Shown here: piece after piece, positions 35,729 to 45,000 of the stretch
Position numbering within the stretch: the stretch's first letter is position 1
How the letters are laid out: each line of letters begins with the position of its first letter
NCBI GenBank assembly: GCA_944322345.1
Contig: CALUOO010000002.1
Coordinates: 62,001-126,000 of the forward strand
Direction of reading: 5' to 3'
Source of the DNA: an uncultured Bacteroides sp.
GTDB taxonomy: Bacteria > Bacteroidota > Bacteroidia > Bacteroidales > Bacteroidaceae
DNA: 64,000 nt
The notes under the pieces: model-generated
The model's input: the letters and a program-made list of their open reading frames with translations, nothing else
What the model was told of the DNA's origin: nothing
The model's database searches: none
Made by a program: the position numbers and the translations under genes

Positions 35729-35758
35729 CAAAGGTACGGCAGTTTTCTTTAAAAACAA
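35729..35758 (-). promoter_or_regulatory. Promoter of the candidate small RNA
   Basis: TTG (35758-35756), 19 bp, TACCTTTG (35736-35729) on the minus strand: full match to the Bacteroides promoter pattern with no protein-coding gene downstream. Confidence 0.75.
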
Positions 35759-36077
35759 GCGATTTCATGTTTAAAAACATATTTTTAACTACTTTCTTGA
35801 CCTGTGTCAACATTATGAATAAAAAAGAGGGTTTTTGTTAAACGTTTTTTTAATATTTGTCGGTTATTCCTTATCAATCAATGCTTTTTCTTCGATGGGA
35901 TGCGTAGCTTTTTTGCAGATAAAAGATGAGGCTGGCTATCGGATTTGCTGTTGATAATAGAGCGGTCGGAAACGGATTGTGCTGTAAAACATAATCCGTT
36001 TTCTTGTCTTTTCTTCTTTGTCTTTTAATTTTGTAGCGATAATTTTAATTTTAGTGGCCATAAGAACGGAAAAAAGA
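35759..36077. other. Upstream region of the calpain gene
   Basis: AT-rich, with long T runs and no credible gene. A promoter for the following calpain gene must lie here, but I could not pick one with both elements. The sequence AAAAAAG just before ATG 36078 may help ribosome binding. Confidence 0.4.
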
Positions 36078-38081
36078 ATGGACAATACGTTGTGGAAACG
36101 TTTGAAATGGGTAGGGACAACAGCTATGCTCTGCTCAGTAGTGGTATTTTCGGGAGTATCCTGCTCGGAAGATGAAGATTCTGGGGAAAGTGAATTCCCT
36201 ATGGAGGTAAAAATCATAGATGGGCATCCTAATATGCCTGTATCCGGAACGATTTCTGCCCAGTATGGAGGGACCTCTTCGGGAACGGCTCTTGACAAAA
36301 TTGTAGATAATAATGTGACTACCTGTTATCAGGTTAATAAAAACCGGTTCTATGTGATATTTGAAGCCAATCAGGGCGTGGCTGCAAATTACTATTCAAT
36401 TCGTGTGGGGAATGGGGCTGCTGATAACGATCCTCGTTCTTGGACACTTTACGGATCGAATGATGGAGCTTCGTGGACAACACTTGACAGCCAGCAAGGA
36501 CAAACATATGCCAATCGGTATGGAGAAAAGTCTTATTTGTTTGTCAATGAGGTGGCTTATCGCTATTATAAACTGGAAGTGGAGGAGAATGCTGGTGGGG
36601 CCAGTACTCAGATAGCGGAATGGATATTGGAACAGAAGGATGTATCGTTTACTCCGGATGAGCCTCATTCGGTAACTGTCGACGAATCGAATGGCAATAT
36701 GCCGACTGCCGGAACGCTGACTGCCCAATATTCCGACTACCCGGAAGGTGATAAGGTGGGAATGCTGGTGGATGGAGATCCGAAAACAAAATACACAACA
36801 GCTCACGATCAGTTCTATCTGATATGGGAAGGAAAGGAGAGTGTTCCCGTCAATTATTATTCGCTGACTTCAGCCGACGTTTCTTCTGATAATTTCCCTT
36901 CTTCATGGATATTGTCCGGATCAAATGATAAGGTTGACTGGGTGCAGCTTGATCAGCGGACTGAACAGACTTTTGTGGGAAGGTTTGACGAGCAGTCGTA
37001 TCTCTTTAACAATTCGGAATCTTATAAGTATTATCGTCTGGAAATAACAGCAAACAATGGTGGAGAACTGACGCAGTTAGGTGAGTGGAGCATGCAGGCT
37101 TCTGTCAATATGGATGACCTTATGCCTTATGCCAGTGGATGGTCTACAAGCGATCAGACTCCAATGGGAAATCACTATGACAACAAACATGTAACAACAG
37201 ACTCAGATCGTGCGTGGTTGCTCGATCCGGCCAATGAGCCTACAGAAAATTACGGAGGTACATGGAAAGAGTATCCGGTGACGTTGTATCCGTTTGGAGA
37301 TCCCATTCCGGCAGATGTGAATCAACGTGCCATCGGCAACTGCTCGGCGTTGGCCGTACTGGCATCTATGGTCTATATATATCCCGACTTTATCAAGAGT
37401 CTGATTACTGATAATGGCAATGGTACATATACCGTGAATATGTTCGACCCACAGGGAAAACCTGTTAAAGTAGCAGTCTCTTCTAAGTTTATTGTTGATG
37501 GCAGTGGCAATCTGATAGGATGTTCTGGTAAGGACGATAAGGCTACGTGGTCTTCTGTACTTGAAAAAGCCATTATGAAGTGGCAGGTCATCTATCAAGT
37601 AAATCCCAATTTAGGAGGAATTGGCAGTGAACATGTGGCGCCGTTGTTTACAGGTGATGGTGATAGCTTTGCTTTCTCGCCCGGCAAATTGAATGCGGCA
37701 CAGTTGGAACGTGCTGTCAAATTGTCTTTGGCAGAAGGAAAAATTGTAATTGGAGGTTTCAACAAAGCAGATATGGTAGCAAGTGATGGTAGTGGAAAGA
37801 CGGTTACTGGTCATGCATGGACTTTAATGTATTCTGCTAATCCGTCTGCATTGTTTGCTATGCGTAATCCGTGGGGATTCTGTTATGATGCTGATGGTAA
37901 ACGGGATGGCGTACTTAACATTTTCTTAGGTGAAATGACTTCGACTATTGACTTGCGTATCATAAATCCGGGTATTGCTGCCGAGTATGGCACAGGAGGT
38001 AAGTATGAGCCTTATATACCGCCAGTATATGCTCCGCAACCAATTCGCGTCGCTCCAGCACTGTTGCGCTCAGGACAATGA
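36078..38081 (+). CDS. Surface lipoprotein with two discoidin domains and a calpain-like (C2) cysteine protease
   Basis: A 667-residue lipoprotein. I start at ATG 36078 (MDNTLWKRLK) because it gives a proper signal and lipobox (FSGVSC) and excludes 20 residues of upstream sequence. Two F5/8-type C (discoidin) domains follow (about residues 50-185 and 195-340), which usually bind carbohydrate. The C-terminal domain (about 395-640) has calpain-type catalytic residues: Cys in AIGNCSALAVLAS (near 421), His in TGHAWTLMYSA (near 578) and Asn in MRNPWG (near 596). Family C2 is uncommon in bacteria. A surface protease aimed at glycoproteins is a plausible reading. Confidence 0.85.
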   Translation: MDNTLWKRLKWVGTTAMLCSVVVFSGVSCSEDEDSGESEFPMEVKIIDGHPNMPVSGTISAQYGGTSSGTALDKIVDNNVTTCYQVNKNRFYVIFEANQGVAANYYSIRVGNGAADNDPRSWTLYGSNDGASWTTLDSQQGQTYANRYGEKSYLFVNEVAYRYYKLEVEENAGGASTQIAEWILEQKDVSFTPDEPHSVTVDESNGNMPTAGTLTAQYSDYPEGDKVGMLVDGDPKTKYTTAHDQFYLIWEGKESVPVNYYSLTSADVSSDNFPSSWILSGSNDKVDWVQLDQRTEQTFVGRFDEQSYLFNNSESYKYYRLEITANNGGELTQLGEWSMQASVNMDDLMPYASGWSTSDQTPMGNHYDNKHVTTDSDRAWLLDPANEPTENYGGTWKEYPVTLYPFGDPIPADVNQRAIGNCSALAVLASMVYIYPDFIKSLITDNGNGTYTVNMFDPQGKPVKVAVSSKFIVDGSGNLIGCSGKDDKATWSSVLEKAIMKWQVIYQVNPNLGGIGSEHVAPLFTGDGDSFAFSPGKLNAAQLERAVKLSLAEGKIVIGGFNKADMVASDGSGKTVTGHAWTLMYSANPSALFAMRNPWGFCYDADGKRDGVLNIFLGEMTSTIDLRIINPGIAAEYGTGGKYEPYIPPVYAPQPIRVAPALLRSGQ

Positions 38082-38091
38082 AACGGGAGTA

Positions 38092-38107
38092 TGTTCCATG
38101 TGAAACA
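38092..38107. promoter_or_regulatory. Degenerate parS-like sequence
   Basis: TGTTCCATGTGAAACA differs from the parS consensus at two positions (5 and 8). It lies 11 bp after the calpain stop in non-coding sequence. Weak on its own; noted because a near-perfect parS is present at 2169. Confidence 0.35.
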
Positions 38108-38189
38108 TGAATATGTGATGGATAGGACAGATATTGAATGAGATGAGTGCCGTTGCTTGAGATCTTCGGCACAGTATCTAGGGGAAGAG

Positions 38190-38220
38190 AAAGGGGAATA
38201 TTCATTATTCCCCTTTCTTG
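38190..38220 (+). terminator. Terminator between calpain gene and ruvB
   Basis: AAAGGGGAATA (38190-38200) and TATTCCCCTTT (38206-38216) form an 11-bp perfect stem with a 5-nt loop, followed by CTTG. Probably ends the calpain transcript. Confidence 0.8.
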
Positions 38221-38304
38221 TATTTGTGATGAATGATAAGGCTGGGCTTGGCTCGGCATAAATAAATTAAGCAAGCTTGCCTCGTTTTGTGTTCACCTTT
38301 TTTC

Positions 38305-38312
38305 TATCTTTG
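38305..38312 (+). promoter_or_regulatory. Probable ruvB promoter, -7 box
   Basis: TATCTTTG matches TAnnTTTG, 26 bp before the ruvB start. A TTTTG at 38285-38289 is only 15 bp upstream, so the -33 element is uncertain. Confidence 0.5.
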
Positions 38313-38337
38313 TCATCCGTATTGTGAATTGAGAAAT

Positions 38338-39369
38338 ATGGAACAAGAAGATTTTAATATACGCGACCATCAGCTTACTGCTCGCGAGCGTGACTTTGAG
38401 AATGCGCTTCGGCCGTTGAACTTTGAGGATTTCAGCGGACAGGACAAGGTGGTGGACAATCTCCGTATTTTTGTAAAAGCGGCACGCCTGCGCGGAGAGG
38501 CTCTTGACCATGTGCTGCTTCACGGTCCTCCCGGACTGGGGAAAACGACACTTTCCAATATCATAGCCAACGAGCTGGGAGTGGGATTCAAGGTCACTTC
38601 CGGACCGGTGCTCGACAAACCGGGTGATCTGGCCGGAGTATTGACCAGTCTCGAGCCGAACGACGTGCTTTTCATTGACGAAATCCATCGTCTTTCGCCG
38701 GTGGTAGAGGAATATCTCTACTCTGCCATGGAGGATTACCGTATCGATATTATGATTGATAAAGGTCCTTCGGCACGGAGTATCCAGATCGATTTGAATC
38801 CTTTTACGCTGGTGGGAGCCACTACCCGTAGCGGTTTGCTGACAGCTCCTCTTCGGGCACGTTTCGGCATCAATCTGCACTTGGAATATTATGACGATGA
38901 TGTATTGAGCACTATCATCCGGCGCTCTGCATCTATACTGGATGTTCCCTGCTCGGTACGTGCAGCGTCGGAAATCGCTTCACGCAGCCGGGGAACCCCC
39001 CGTATTGCCAACGCCTTGCTGAGGCGTGTGCGCGACTTTGCCCAAGTGAAGGGAACCGGAAGCATCGACACGGAGATTGCACAGTTTGCACTGGAAGCCT
39101 TGAACATCGATAAGTATGGACTGGACGAGATAGACAACAAGATTCTGTGTACCATTATCGACAAGTTCAAGGGAGGGCCTGTGGGACTGACAACCATTGC
39201 CACCGCTTTGGGCGAGGATCCCGGAACGATAGAGGAAGTGTACGAACCTTTCCTGATCAAGGAGGGATTCATGAAGCGTACTCCGCGTGGCCGCGAAGTG
39301 ACGGAACTTGCCTATAAGCATCTGGGCAGGAGTCTCTACAGTAGTCAGAAGACGTTGTTTGATGACTGA
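38338..39369 (+). CDS. ruvB: Holliday junction branch migration ATPase RuvB
   Basis: RuvB is the hexameric AAA+ motor that, with RuvA, drives branch migration at Holliday junctions. Start at ATG 38338 ([10 protein letters not shown]) gives 343 residues, the normal length; the longer frame from 38287 runs through the promoter. Walker [13 protein letters not shown] (near residue 62), Walker [12 protein letters not shown] (near 110), sensor [18 protein letters not shown] and a C-terminal winged helix ([16 protein letters not shown]) are all present. An esterase and a flippase follow on the same strand. Confidence 0.97.
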   Translation: MEQEDFNIRDHQLTARERDFENALRPLNFEDFSGQDKVVDNLRIFVKAARLRGEALDHVLLHGPPGLGKTTLSNIIANELGVGFKVTSGPVLDKPGDLAGVLTSLEPNDVLFIDEIHRLSPVVEEYLYSAMEDYRIDIMIDKGPSARSIQIDLNPFTLVGATTRSGLLTAPLRARFGINLHLEYYDDDVLSTIIRRSASILDVPCSVRAASEIASRSRGTPRIANALLRRVRDFAQVKGTGSIDTEIAQFALEALNIDKYGLDEIDNKILCTIIDKFKGGPVGLTTIATALGEDPGTIEEVYEPFLIKEGFMKRTPRGREVTELAYKHLGRSLYSSQKTLFDD

Positions 39370-39413
39370 TCTGCCCGTCCAGTATTAATATCAATCAAAA
39401 GGAAAGAATCACA

Positions 39414-40196
39414 ATGAAACTGTGGATTTGCTTTATCTTCTTTTTCCTCCTATGTGGAGAATCTGCCTTTGCTCAGCAGGAATATGAGAAACACGTGTTT
39501 GTCTCTTCAAAAGGAGACTCGTTGCTCTATCGCCTTCTTCGTCCGGAAGCTGTAAAGCCCGGCAAGAAATATCCGCTCATCCTGTTTCTGCATGGGGCAG
39601 GTGAGAGGGGAAATGATAATCAGAAACAGTTGAAACATGGAGGTCAGATGTTCCTGAATCCGGTATATCGTGAGAAATATCCGGCCTATGTGTTGTTCCC
39701 CCAGTGTCCTTCGGACGGTTTTTGGGGATACCGCGAATATCCGCCCTCTTTTGCCCCTTCGGACATGTCGCCCGAACAGGCTCTTGGCTCGTTGCTTAGC
39801 ATGGTAAAGGAACTGCTGGATACCTACCGCAATTTGCCGGAGGTAGATACGAAGCGGATTTATATCATGGGTATGTCCATGGGGGCAATGGGTACGTATA
39901 GCATGGTTTGCTGTTATCCGGAGATTTTTGCAGCCGCCATTCCCATTTGCGGAACGGTGAACCCGAAACGCTTGTCGGCGGCTAAGGGGCTCAAGCTGAT
40001 CAAGTTCCGCATTTTCCACGGAGATGCCGACAATGTGGTGCCTGTCAGTGGCTCGCGTATCGCTTATAAAATACTGAAGGAACATGGTGCCGAAGTGGAC
40101 TACACCGAATTTGTAGGCTGTGAACACAACAGTTGGAACCCGGCATTCAACACTCCCGGTTTTATGGAATGGCTTTTCAGCCAGAAGAAAAAATAA
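39414..40196 (+). CDS. Secreted alpha/beta-hydrolase (esterase/PHB-depolymerase-like)
   Basis: A 260-residue exported serine hydrolase with signal peptide (1-20, ending FAQQ). An oxyanion region (LILFLHGAGERGND, near residue 56) is followed by a nucleophile elbow GMSMGAMG (Ser near 158). An Asp in IFHGDADNVVPVS (near 203) and a His in GCEHNSWN (near 244) complete a catalytic triad. It resembles carboxylesterase/prolyl-oligopeptidase-type hydrolases often found in Bacteroides that remove acyl or feruloyl groups; substrate not determinable. 45 bp after ruvB and 12 bp before the flippase gene. Confidence 0.85.
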   Translation: MKLWICFIFFFLLCGESAFAQQEYEKHVFVSSKGDSLLYRLLRPEAVKPGKKYPLILFLHGAGERGNDNQKQLKHGGQMFLNPVYREKYPAYVLFPQCPSDGFWGYREYPPSFAPSDMSPEQALGSLLSMVKELLDTYRNLPEVDTKRIYIMGMSMGAMGTYSMVCCYPEIFAAAIPICGTVNPKRLSAAKGLKLIKFRIFHGDADNVVPVSGSRIAYKILKEHGAEVDYTEFVGCEHNSWNPAFNTPGFMEWLFSQKKK

Positions 40197-40208
40197 TGGT
40201 ATCTCGGC

Positions 40209-41660
40209 ATGGCTAAACTCAAATCCTTGGTAAAAGATACTGCAATCTACGGGATTAGCAGTATCGTTGGTCGTTTTCTGAATTATTTGCTTGTTCCCCT
40301 CTATGCGTCTGCCATGTCGGCGGCCTCCGGCGGTTACGGTATCGTGACAGAGGTGTATGCGTGGACAGCTCTGCTGATGGTCATCCTGACATACGGCATG
40401 GAGACCACCTTCTTCCGCTTTGTCAATAAAGGGACGGATGCGCCCGAGCGGGTGTATTCTACCGTACTGATAATGGTGGGGAGCACTTCGCTGCTCTTTG
40501 CCGCCTGCTGCATGCTGTTTCTCCAGCCCATAGCCGATGCGTTGGGCTATGCCGACCATCCGTGGTACATAGGCACTATGCTGCTGGTGGTGGCGATGGA
40601 TGCTTTCCAGTGCATTCCCTTTGCCTATCTGCGTTATAAGAAACGCCCTATCAAGTTTGTAGCCCTCAAGATGTTCTTCATAGTCCTGAACATCTCGCTG
40701 AATCTTGTCTATTATCTCTTTATGGGTGGAAGCGACGTGTTCTATGCCTTCCTGTTCAATCTGGTGTGCACGTCTGCCGTGATGCTTCTGTTTATTCCCG
40801 ATTTGAAGTTTGGAGGAGGTTTCGACCGGACGCTGTGCCGGAAGATGCTGAACTATTCGTATCCCATCATGATTCTCGGCATTGCCGGCATTCTGAATCA
40901 GGTGGCAGACAAGATTCTGTTCCGCCACGTCTATCCGGACGCAGAAGGAGCACAGCAACAGCTTGCCGTTTACGGCGCCTGTAGCAAGATTGCCATGATT
41001 ATGGCGATGCTGACGCAGGCTTTCCGCTATGCCTACGAGCCGTTTGTCTTTGGCGAGAGCCGCAACAAGGACAACAAGGTGATGTATGCCCAAGCCATGA
41101 AGTATTTCATCATCTTTACCCTGCTGGCGTTTCTTGCCGTGGTGTTCTACCTCGACATCCTGAAGTATATTCTGAAACCCGACTATTGGGAAGGGCTGAA
41201 GGTGGTGCCCATCGTGATGGCTGCCGAGATTTTCATGGGTGTCTTCTTCAATCTCTCCTTCTGGTATAAGCTGATTGATGAGACGAAGTGGGGAGCCTAC
41301 TTCTCGTTTGCCGGATGTGCCGTGCTGTTTGCGGTCAACATCTGTCTGGTGCCCCGATACAGCTATATGGCATGTGCGTGGGGAGGATTTGCCGGTTATG
41401 GAGTCGCCATGCTGTTGTCTTATTTTGTCGGGCAGAAGAAGTATCCCATTGCTTATGACCTGAAAGCCATTGCGCTTTATGTCGGACTGGCTGCCGTGTT
41501 GTATGCCGTGGCCGAGTGGGTTGTCATTCCCGACCTCTTCCTTCGTCTTGCGTTCCGCACGCTGTTGCTGCTGCTGTTTGTGGCTTATATCATAAAGAAA
41601 GACCTGCCACTGAGCCAGATTCCTGTGGTCAACAGGCTCGTCCGGAAACGGAAGGGTTGA
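40209..41660 (+). CDS. Polysaccharide/oligosaccharide flippase (MOP superfamily)
   Basis: A 483-residue membrane protein with about 14 spans, of the Wzx-like/oligosaccharide-flippase group of the MOP exporter superfamily. The N terminus (DTAIYGISSIVGRFLNYLLV) and the pattern of paired helices fit the family. Such proteins flip lipid-linked glycans across the inner membrane. No glycosyltransferase lies next to it, so its glycan is unknown. It starts 12 bp after the esterase. A very long open frame on the opposite strand is a by-product of its codon usage. Confidence 0.88.
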   Translation: MAKLKSLVKDTAIYGISSIVGRFLNYLLVPLYASAMSAASGGYGIVTEVYAWTALLMVILTYGMETTFFRFVNKGTDAPERVYSTVLIMVGSTSLLFAACCMLFLQPIADALGYADHPWYIGTMLLVVAMDAFQCIPFAYLRYKKRPIKFVALKMFFIVLNISLNLVYYLFMGGSDVFYAFLFNLVCTSAVMLLFIPDLKFGGGFDRTLCRKMLNYSYPIMILGIAGILNQVADKILFRHVYPDAEGAQQQLAVYGACSKIAMIMAMLTQAFRYAYEPFVFGESRNKDNKVMYAQAMKYFIIFTLLAFLAVVFYLDILKYILKPDYWEGLKVVPIVMAAEIFMGVFFNLSFWYKLIDETKWGAYFSFAGCAVLFAVNICLVPRYSYMACAWGGFAGYGVAMLLSYFVGQKKYPIAYDLKAIALYVGLAAVLYAVAEWVVIPDLFLRLAFRTLLLLLFVAYIIKKDLPLSQIPVVNRLVRKRKG

Positions 41661-41748
41661 CAAGCAGATTCTTATTGTTTTCTTACAGCTGCACTCTTGA
41701 GATTCTCTCTTTCCCGGTGTCTCCGGAAGGAGGTCTTGAGAGGGCTTC

Positions 41749-41860
41749 TGACAGCTGACCTTTCGGCTCGTGTTGGGTAACCTTTCCCAATGCGTTGGGT
41801 AACCTTTCCCAACGTGTCAGGTAACCTTTGCTGACACGTCAGCTAACCTTTCCCAACAAA
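41749..41860 (+). repeat. 22-bp hairpin repeat cluster, locus B (5 units)
   Basis: Five consecutive 22-bp units in the gap between the flippase and GH2 genes. The core TAACCTTT is kept (TGACCTTT in unit 1), while the flanking arms switch together between GTTGGG/CCCAAC and GTCAG/CTGAC, preserving base pairing. Unit 1 ends CGGCTCGT. The largest copy of the family in the window. Confidence 0.93.
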
Positions 41861-42005
41861 CAGCCTCAGAATAGTGTCTGAAAGGGGAAGAAGACGCGCC
41901 CCTGCCACCCTCCCTGATTTCATAAAAAGAGTTATATTTCGGTGAAGGAAACGCACACGGGTGCTTTTCTTATGAGTTTATGCCTTAAAACCGGGCGATA
42001 TGTCC

Positions 42006-42013
42006 TATTTTTG
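42006..42013 (+). promoter_or_regulatory. Probable GH2 promoter, -7 box
   Basis: TATTTTTG matches TAnnTTTG, 53 bp before ATG 42067. The upstream half was not recognised. The rest of the gap 41861-42005 shows nothing else. Confidence 0.5.
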
Positions 42014-42066
42014 TACAAATTATGCTACGCAAAAACCTAAATTATTTATTACTAATAAACCTAAGT

Positions 42067-45000
42067 ATGCGAAATCAAATCCTTCTTGGTGCACTATCTG
42101 CACTAATGCTGGTGCCTGCGGCCGCAACGGCACAGACATCGGCACGTCCGGAATGGAATGATGAACTGGTCTCCGGTGTAAACAAGGAGACGGCTTATCA
42201 GATTGCCATTCCGACAGTCAGCGAACAGGGAAAAATCAATCAGACCATTGAGGAATCTCCCTATTACAAAACGCTGAACGGGACATGGAAGTTCCATTGG
42301 GTGGCAGACCCGGAAGAACGTCCCAAAGATTTTTATCTGCCCGATTATGACGTCAGTGGTTGGGACGACATTAAGGTGCCGGCAACATGGCAGATAGAGG
42401 CCGTACGCCATAATAAGCCGTGGGACAAGCCTCTGTATTGTAATGTAATCTATCCGTTCACCAAATGGAACGATGTGCAGTGGCCGAATGTTATTCAGCC
42501 CCGTCCTGCCGACTACACGTTTGCCAATATGCCCAATCCGGTGGGAAGTTACCGCCGCGAGTTCACACTGCCCGAATCGTGGGACGGACGCGATGTCTTT
42601 ATCCGTTTCAACGGTGTGGAAGCCGGCTTCTACCTGTGGCTGAACGGCAAGAAAGTCGGTTATTCGGAAGACAGCTATCTGCCTGCCGAGTTCAACCTGA
42701 CTCCTTATCTGAACAAGGACGGAAAGAATGTGCTTGCCGTTGAGGTCTATCGTTTCACCGACGGCAGCTTCCTCGAGTGTCAGGACTTCTGGCGCTTTAG
42801 CGGCATATTCCGCGATGTATTCCTGTGGTCGGCTCCGAAGATGCAGATCCGCGATTTCTTCTTCCGTACCGACTTGGATGAGGCTTACAAGGATGCTAAG
42901 GTCGATCTCGACGTAATCATTACAGGACGGAAATCGAAGAGCGAACTTCAAGTCCGCATCACCGATGCGTCCGGCAAAGAGGTAGCCCTGCATACCCTTC
43001 CTGCCGAATTGGGAGAGAACCATCTGGAGTTCACCGTAGCCAATCCGAAGAAATGGACGGCAGAGACTCCTTATTTGTACAATCTGACACTCTCGCTTGT
43101 GCAGAAAGGAAAGCCAGCTACCGATATCCGCAGCATCAAGGTCGGCTTCCGTGAGGTAGAACTTACAGCCGACGGACAGTTGACAGTGAACGGAAAGTCG
43201 GTACTCTTTAAGGGGGTGAACCGCCACGATCACAGTTCGCTCAACGGACGTACCGTCTCTAAAGAAGAGATGGAGAAAGACGTGCAGCTGATGAAGCGTT
43301 TCAACGTCAATGCCGTACGTACGTCACACTATCCCAACAATCCCTATTTCTACGACCTGTGCGACCGCTACGGTATCTATGTGCTTGCCGAAGCTAACGT
43401 AGAGTGTCACGGACTGATGGCACTCTCTCATGAACCGTCGTGGGAAAAAGCCTTTACTGAACGTAGCGAGAATATGGTGCGCCGCTACCGCAACCACGCT
43501 TCTATCGTGATGTGGTCGCTGGGCAACGAGTCCGGCAACGGCAAGAACTTCAAGGCTGCCGAAGCTGCAGTGAAGAAGCTGGACACTACCCGTCCGTCAC
43601 ACTACGAAGGAAACAGCGACTACTGCGATGTGACAAGCTGTATGTATCCCAGTGTAGAGTGGCTCGAAGGAGTAGGAAAGGAACGTCTGGCGAAAGCACA
43701 GAAGGGCGAGACGGTGAAGCCGCACGTTGTGTGCGAATATGCCCATGCCATGGGAAATGCCATCGGTAACTTCCGCGAATATTGGGAAACCTACGAACGC
43801 TATCCGGCACTTGTAGGCGGTTTCATCTGGGACTGGGTAGACCAGAGTATCGAAGTTCCTACGCCCGACGGAAAAGGCACTTATATGGCTGTCGGCGGTG
43901 ACTTTGGCGATAAACCCAACGACGGAAACTTCTGTACCAACGGAGTCATCTTCTCCGACCGCACCTATTCCGAAGGAAAGGCAATGGAGGTGAAAAAGAT
44001 ACATCAGCCCGTTTGGGTGTATGCGCTGGGAGGTGGCAAATACAAGATTGTGAACAAGCGTTTCCACGCAGGACTCGACGACCTGTATGGCATCTATCAG
44101 ATTCAGGAAGACGGCAAGGTGATTGCTTCCGGACGTCTGGACGACCTGAAGTTGGGTGCACAGGAGAGCAAGGAAATCACGATTGACTATCAGCCCGAAT
44201 CGCCACTCCCCGGAGCAGAATACTTCATCAACTTCAGCTTCTGCCAGAAGACAGACACCGAGTGGGCTAAGGCCGGTTACGAGGTGGCTTCCGAACAGTT
44301 CAAGATAGCAGAAAGCGAGAAGCCCGTATTCAAACCCGAACTGAAAGACATCCGTCTGACCGAAACAGAAGAAGGTTATTTGGTAGAAGGCGAACACTTT
44401 GAAGCACTCTTCTCGAAAGCTGAGGGAACACTCTCTTCTTATCTGCTGAACGGAACACAACTGATAAGCAAGGGACTTGAACTGAACCTCTTCCGCGCTC
44501 CGACCGACAATGACAAGGCGGTAGACGGCGACTGGCAACGCAAAGGACTGGCCGAGATGAAGTGTGAGCCGGGACAATGGACAGTGCGTCAGGAAGACGG
44601 TAAAGTGATTCTCTCTGTCAATAACACCTATCGTGGAAAGGCAGGATTCGACTATCAGACAGCTATGGAGTATACCGTAACAGGCGACGGAGCGGTGATG
44701 GTGAGCAGTACCATTACTCCGGCCACCAACGGAGAGATTATTCCGCGTGTAGGCTATCGGATGGAATTGCCCGAAGGCTTCGAGCGGATGCGTTGGTTTG
44801 GCTGCGGACCGTTCGAGAATTATGTAGACCGTCGGGATGCTGCCTACGTGGGAGTGTATGACGATAAGGTTTCCAACCAGCGCGAAGATTATATCCGTAC
44901 GCAGGAGACAGGCAACCACGAAGATGTACGCTGGATTTCTGTTACCAATGCCGACGGTGTGGGATTTGTCTACGTGGCGGAAGACCGCATGGCAGCTTCT

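Noticed and set aside
39507..41663. 718-residue open frame opposite the esterase and flippase
   Set aside because: Spans two genuine genes in antisense and is extremely rich in His and Gln, typical of a reversed membrane-protein sequence.
41749..41860. CRISPR array interpretation of the 22-bp repeat clusters
   Set aside because: Units are directly adjacent without unique spacers, and no cas genes are present.
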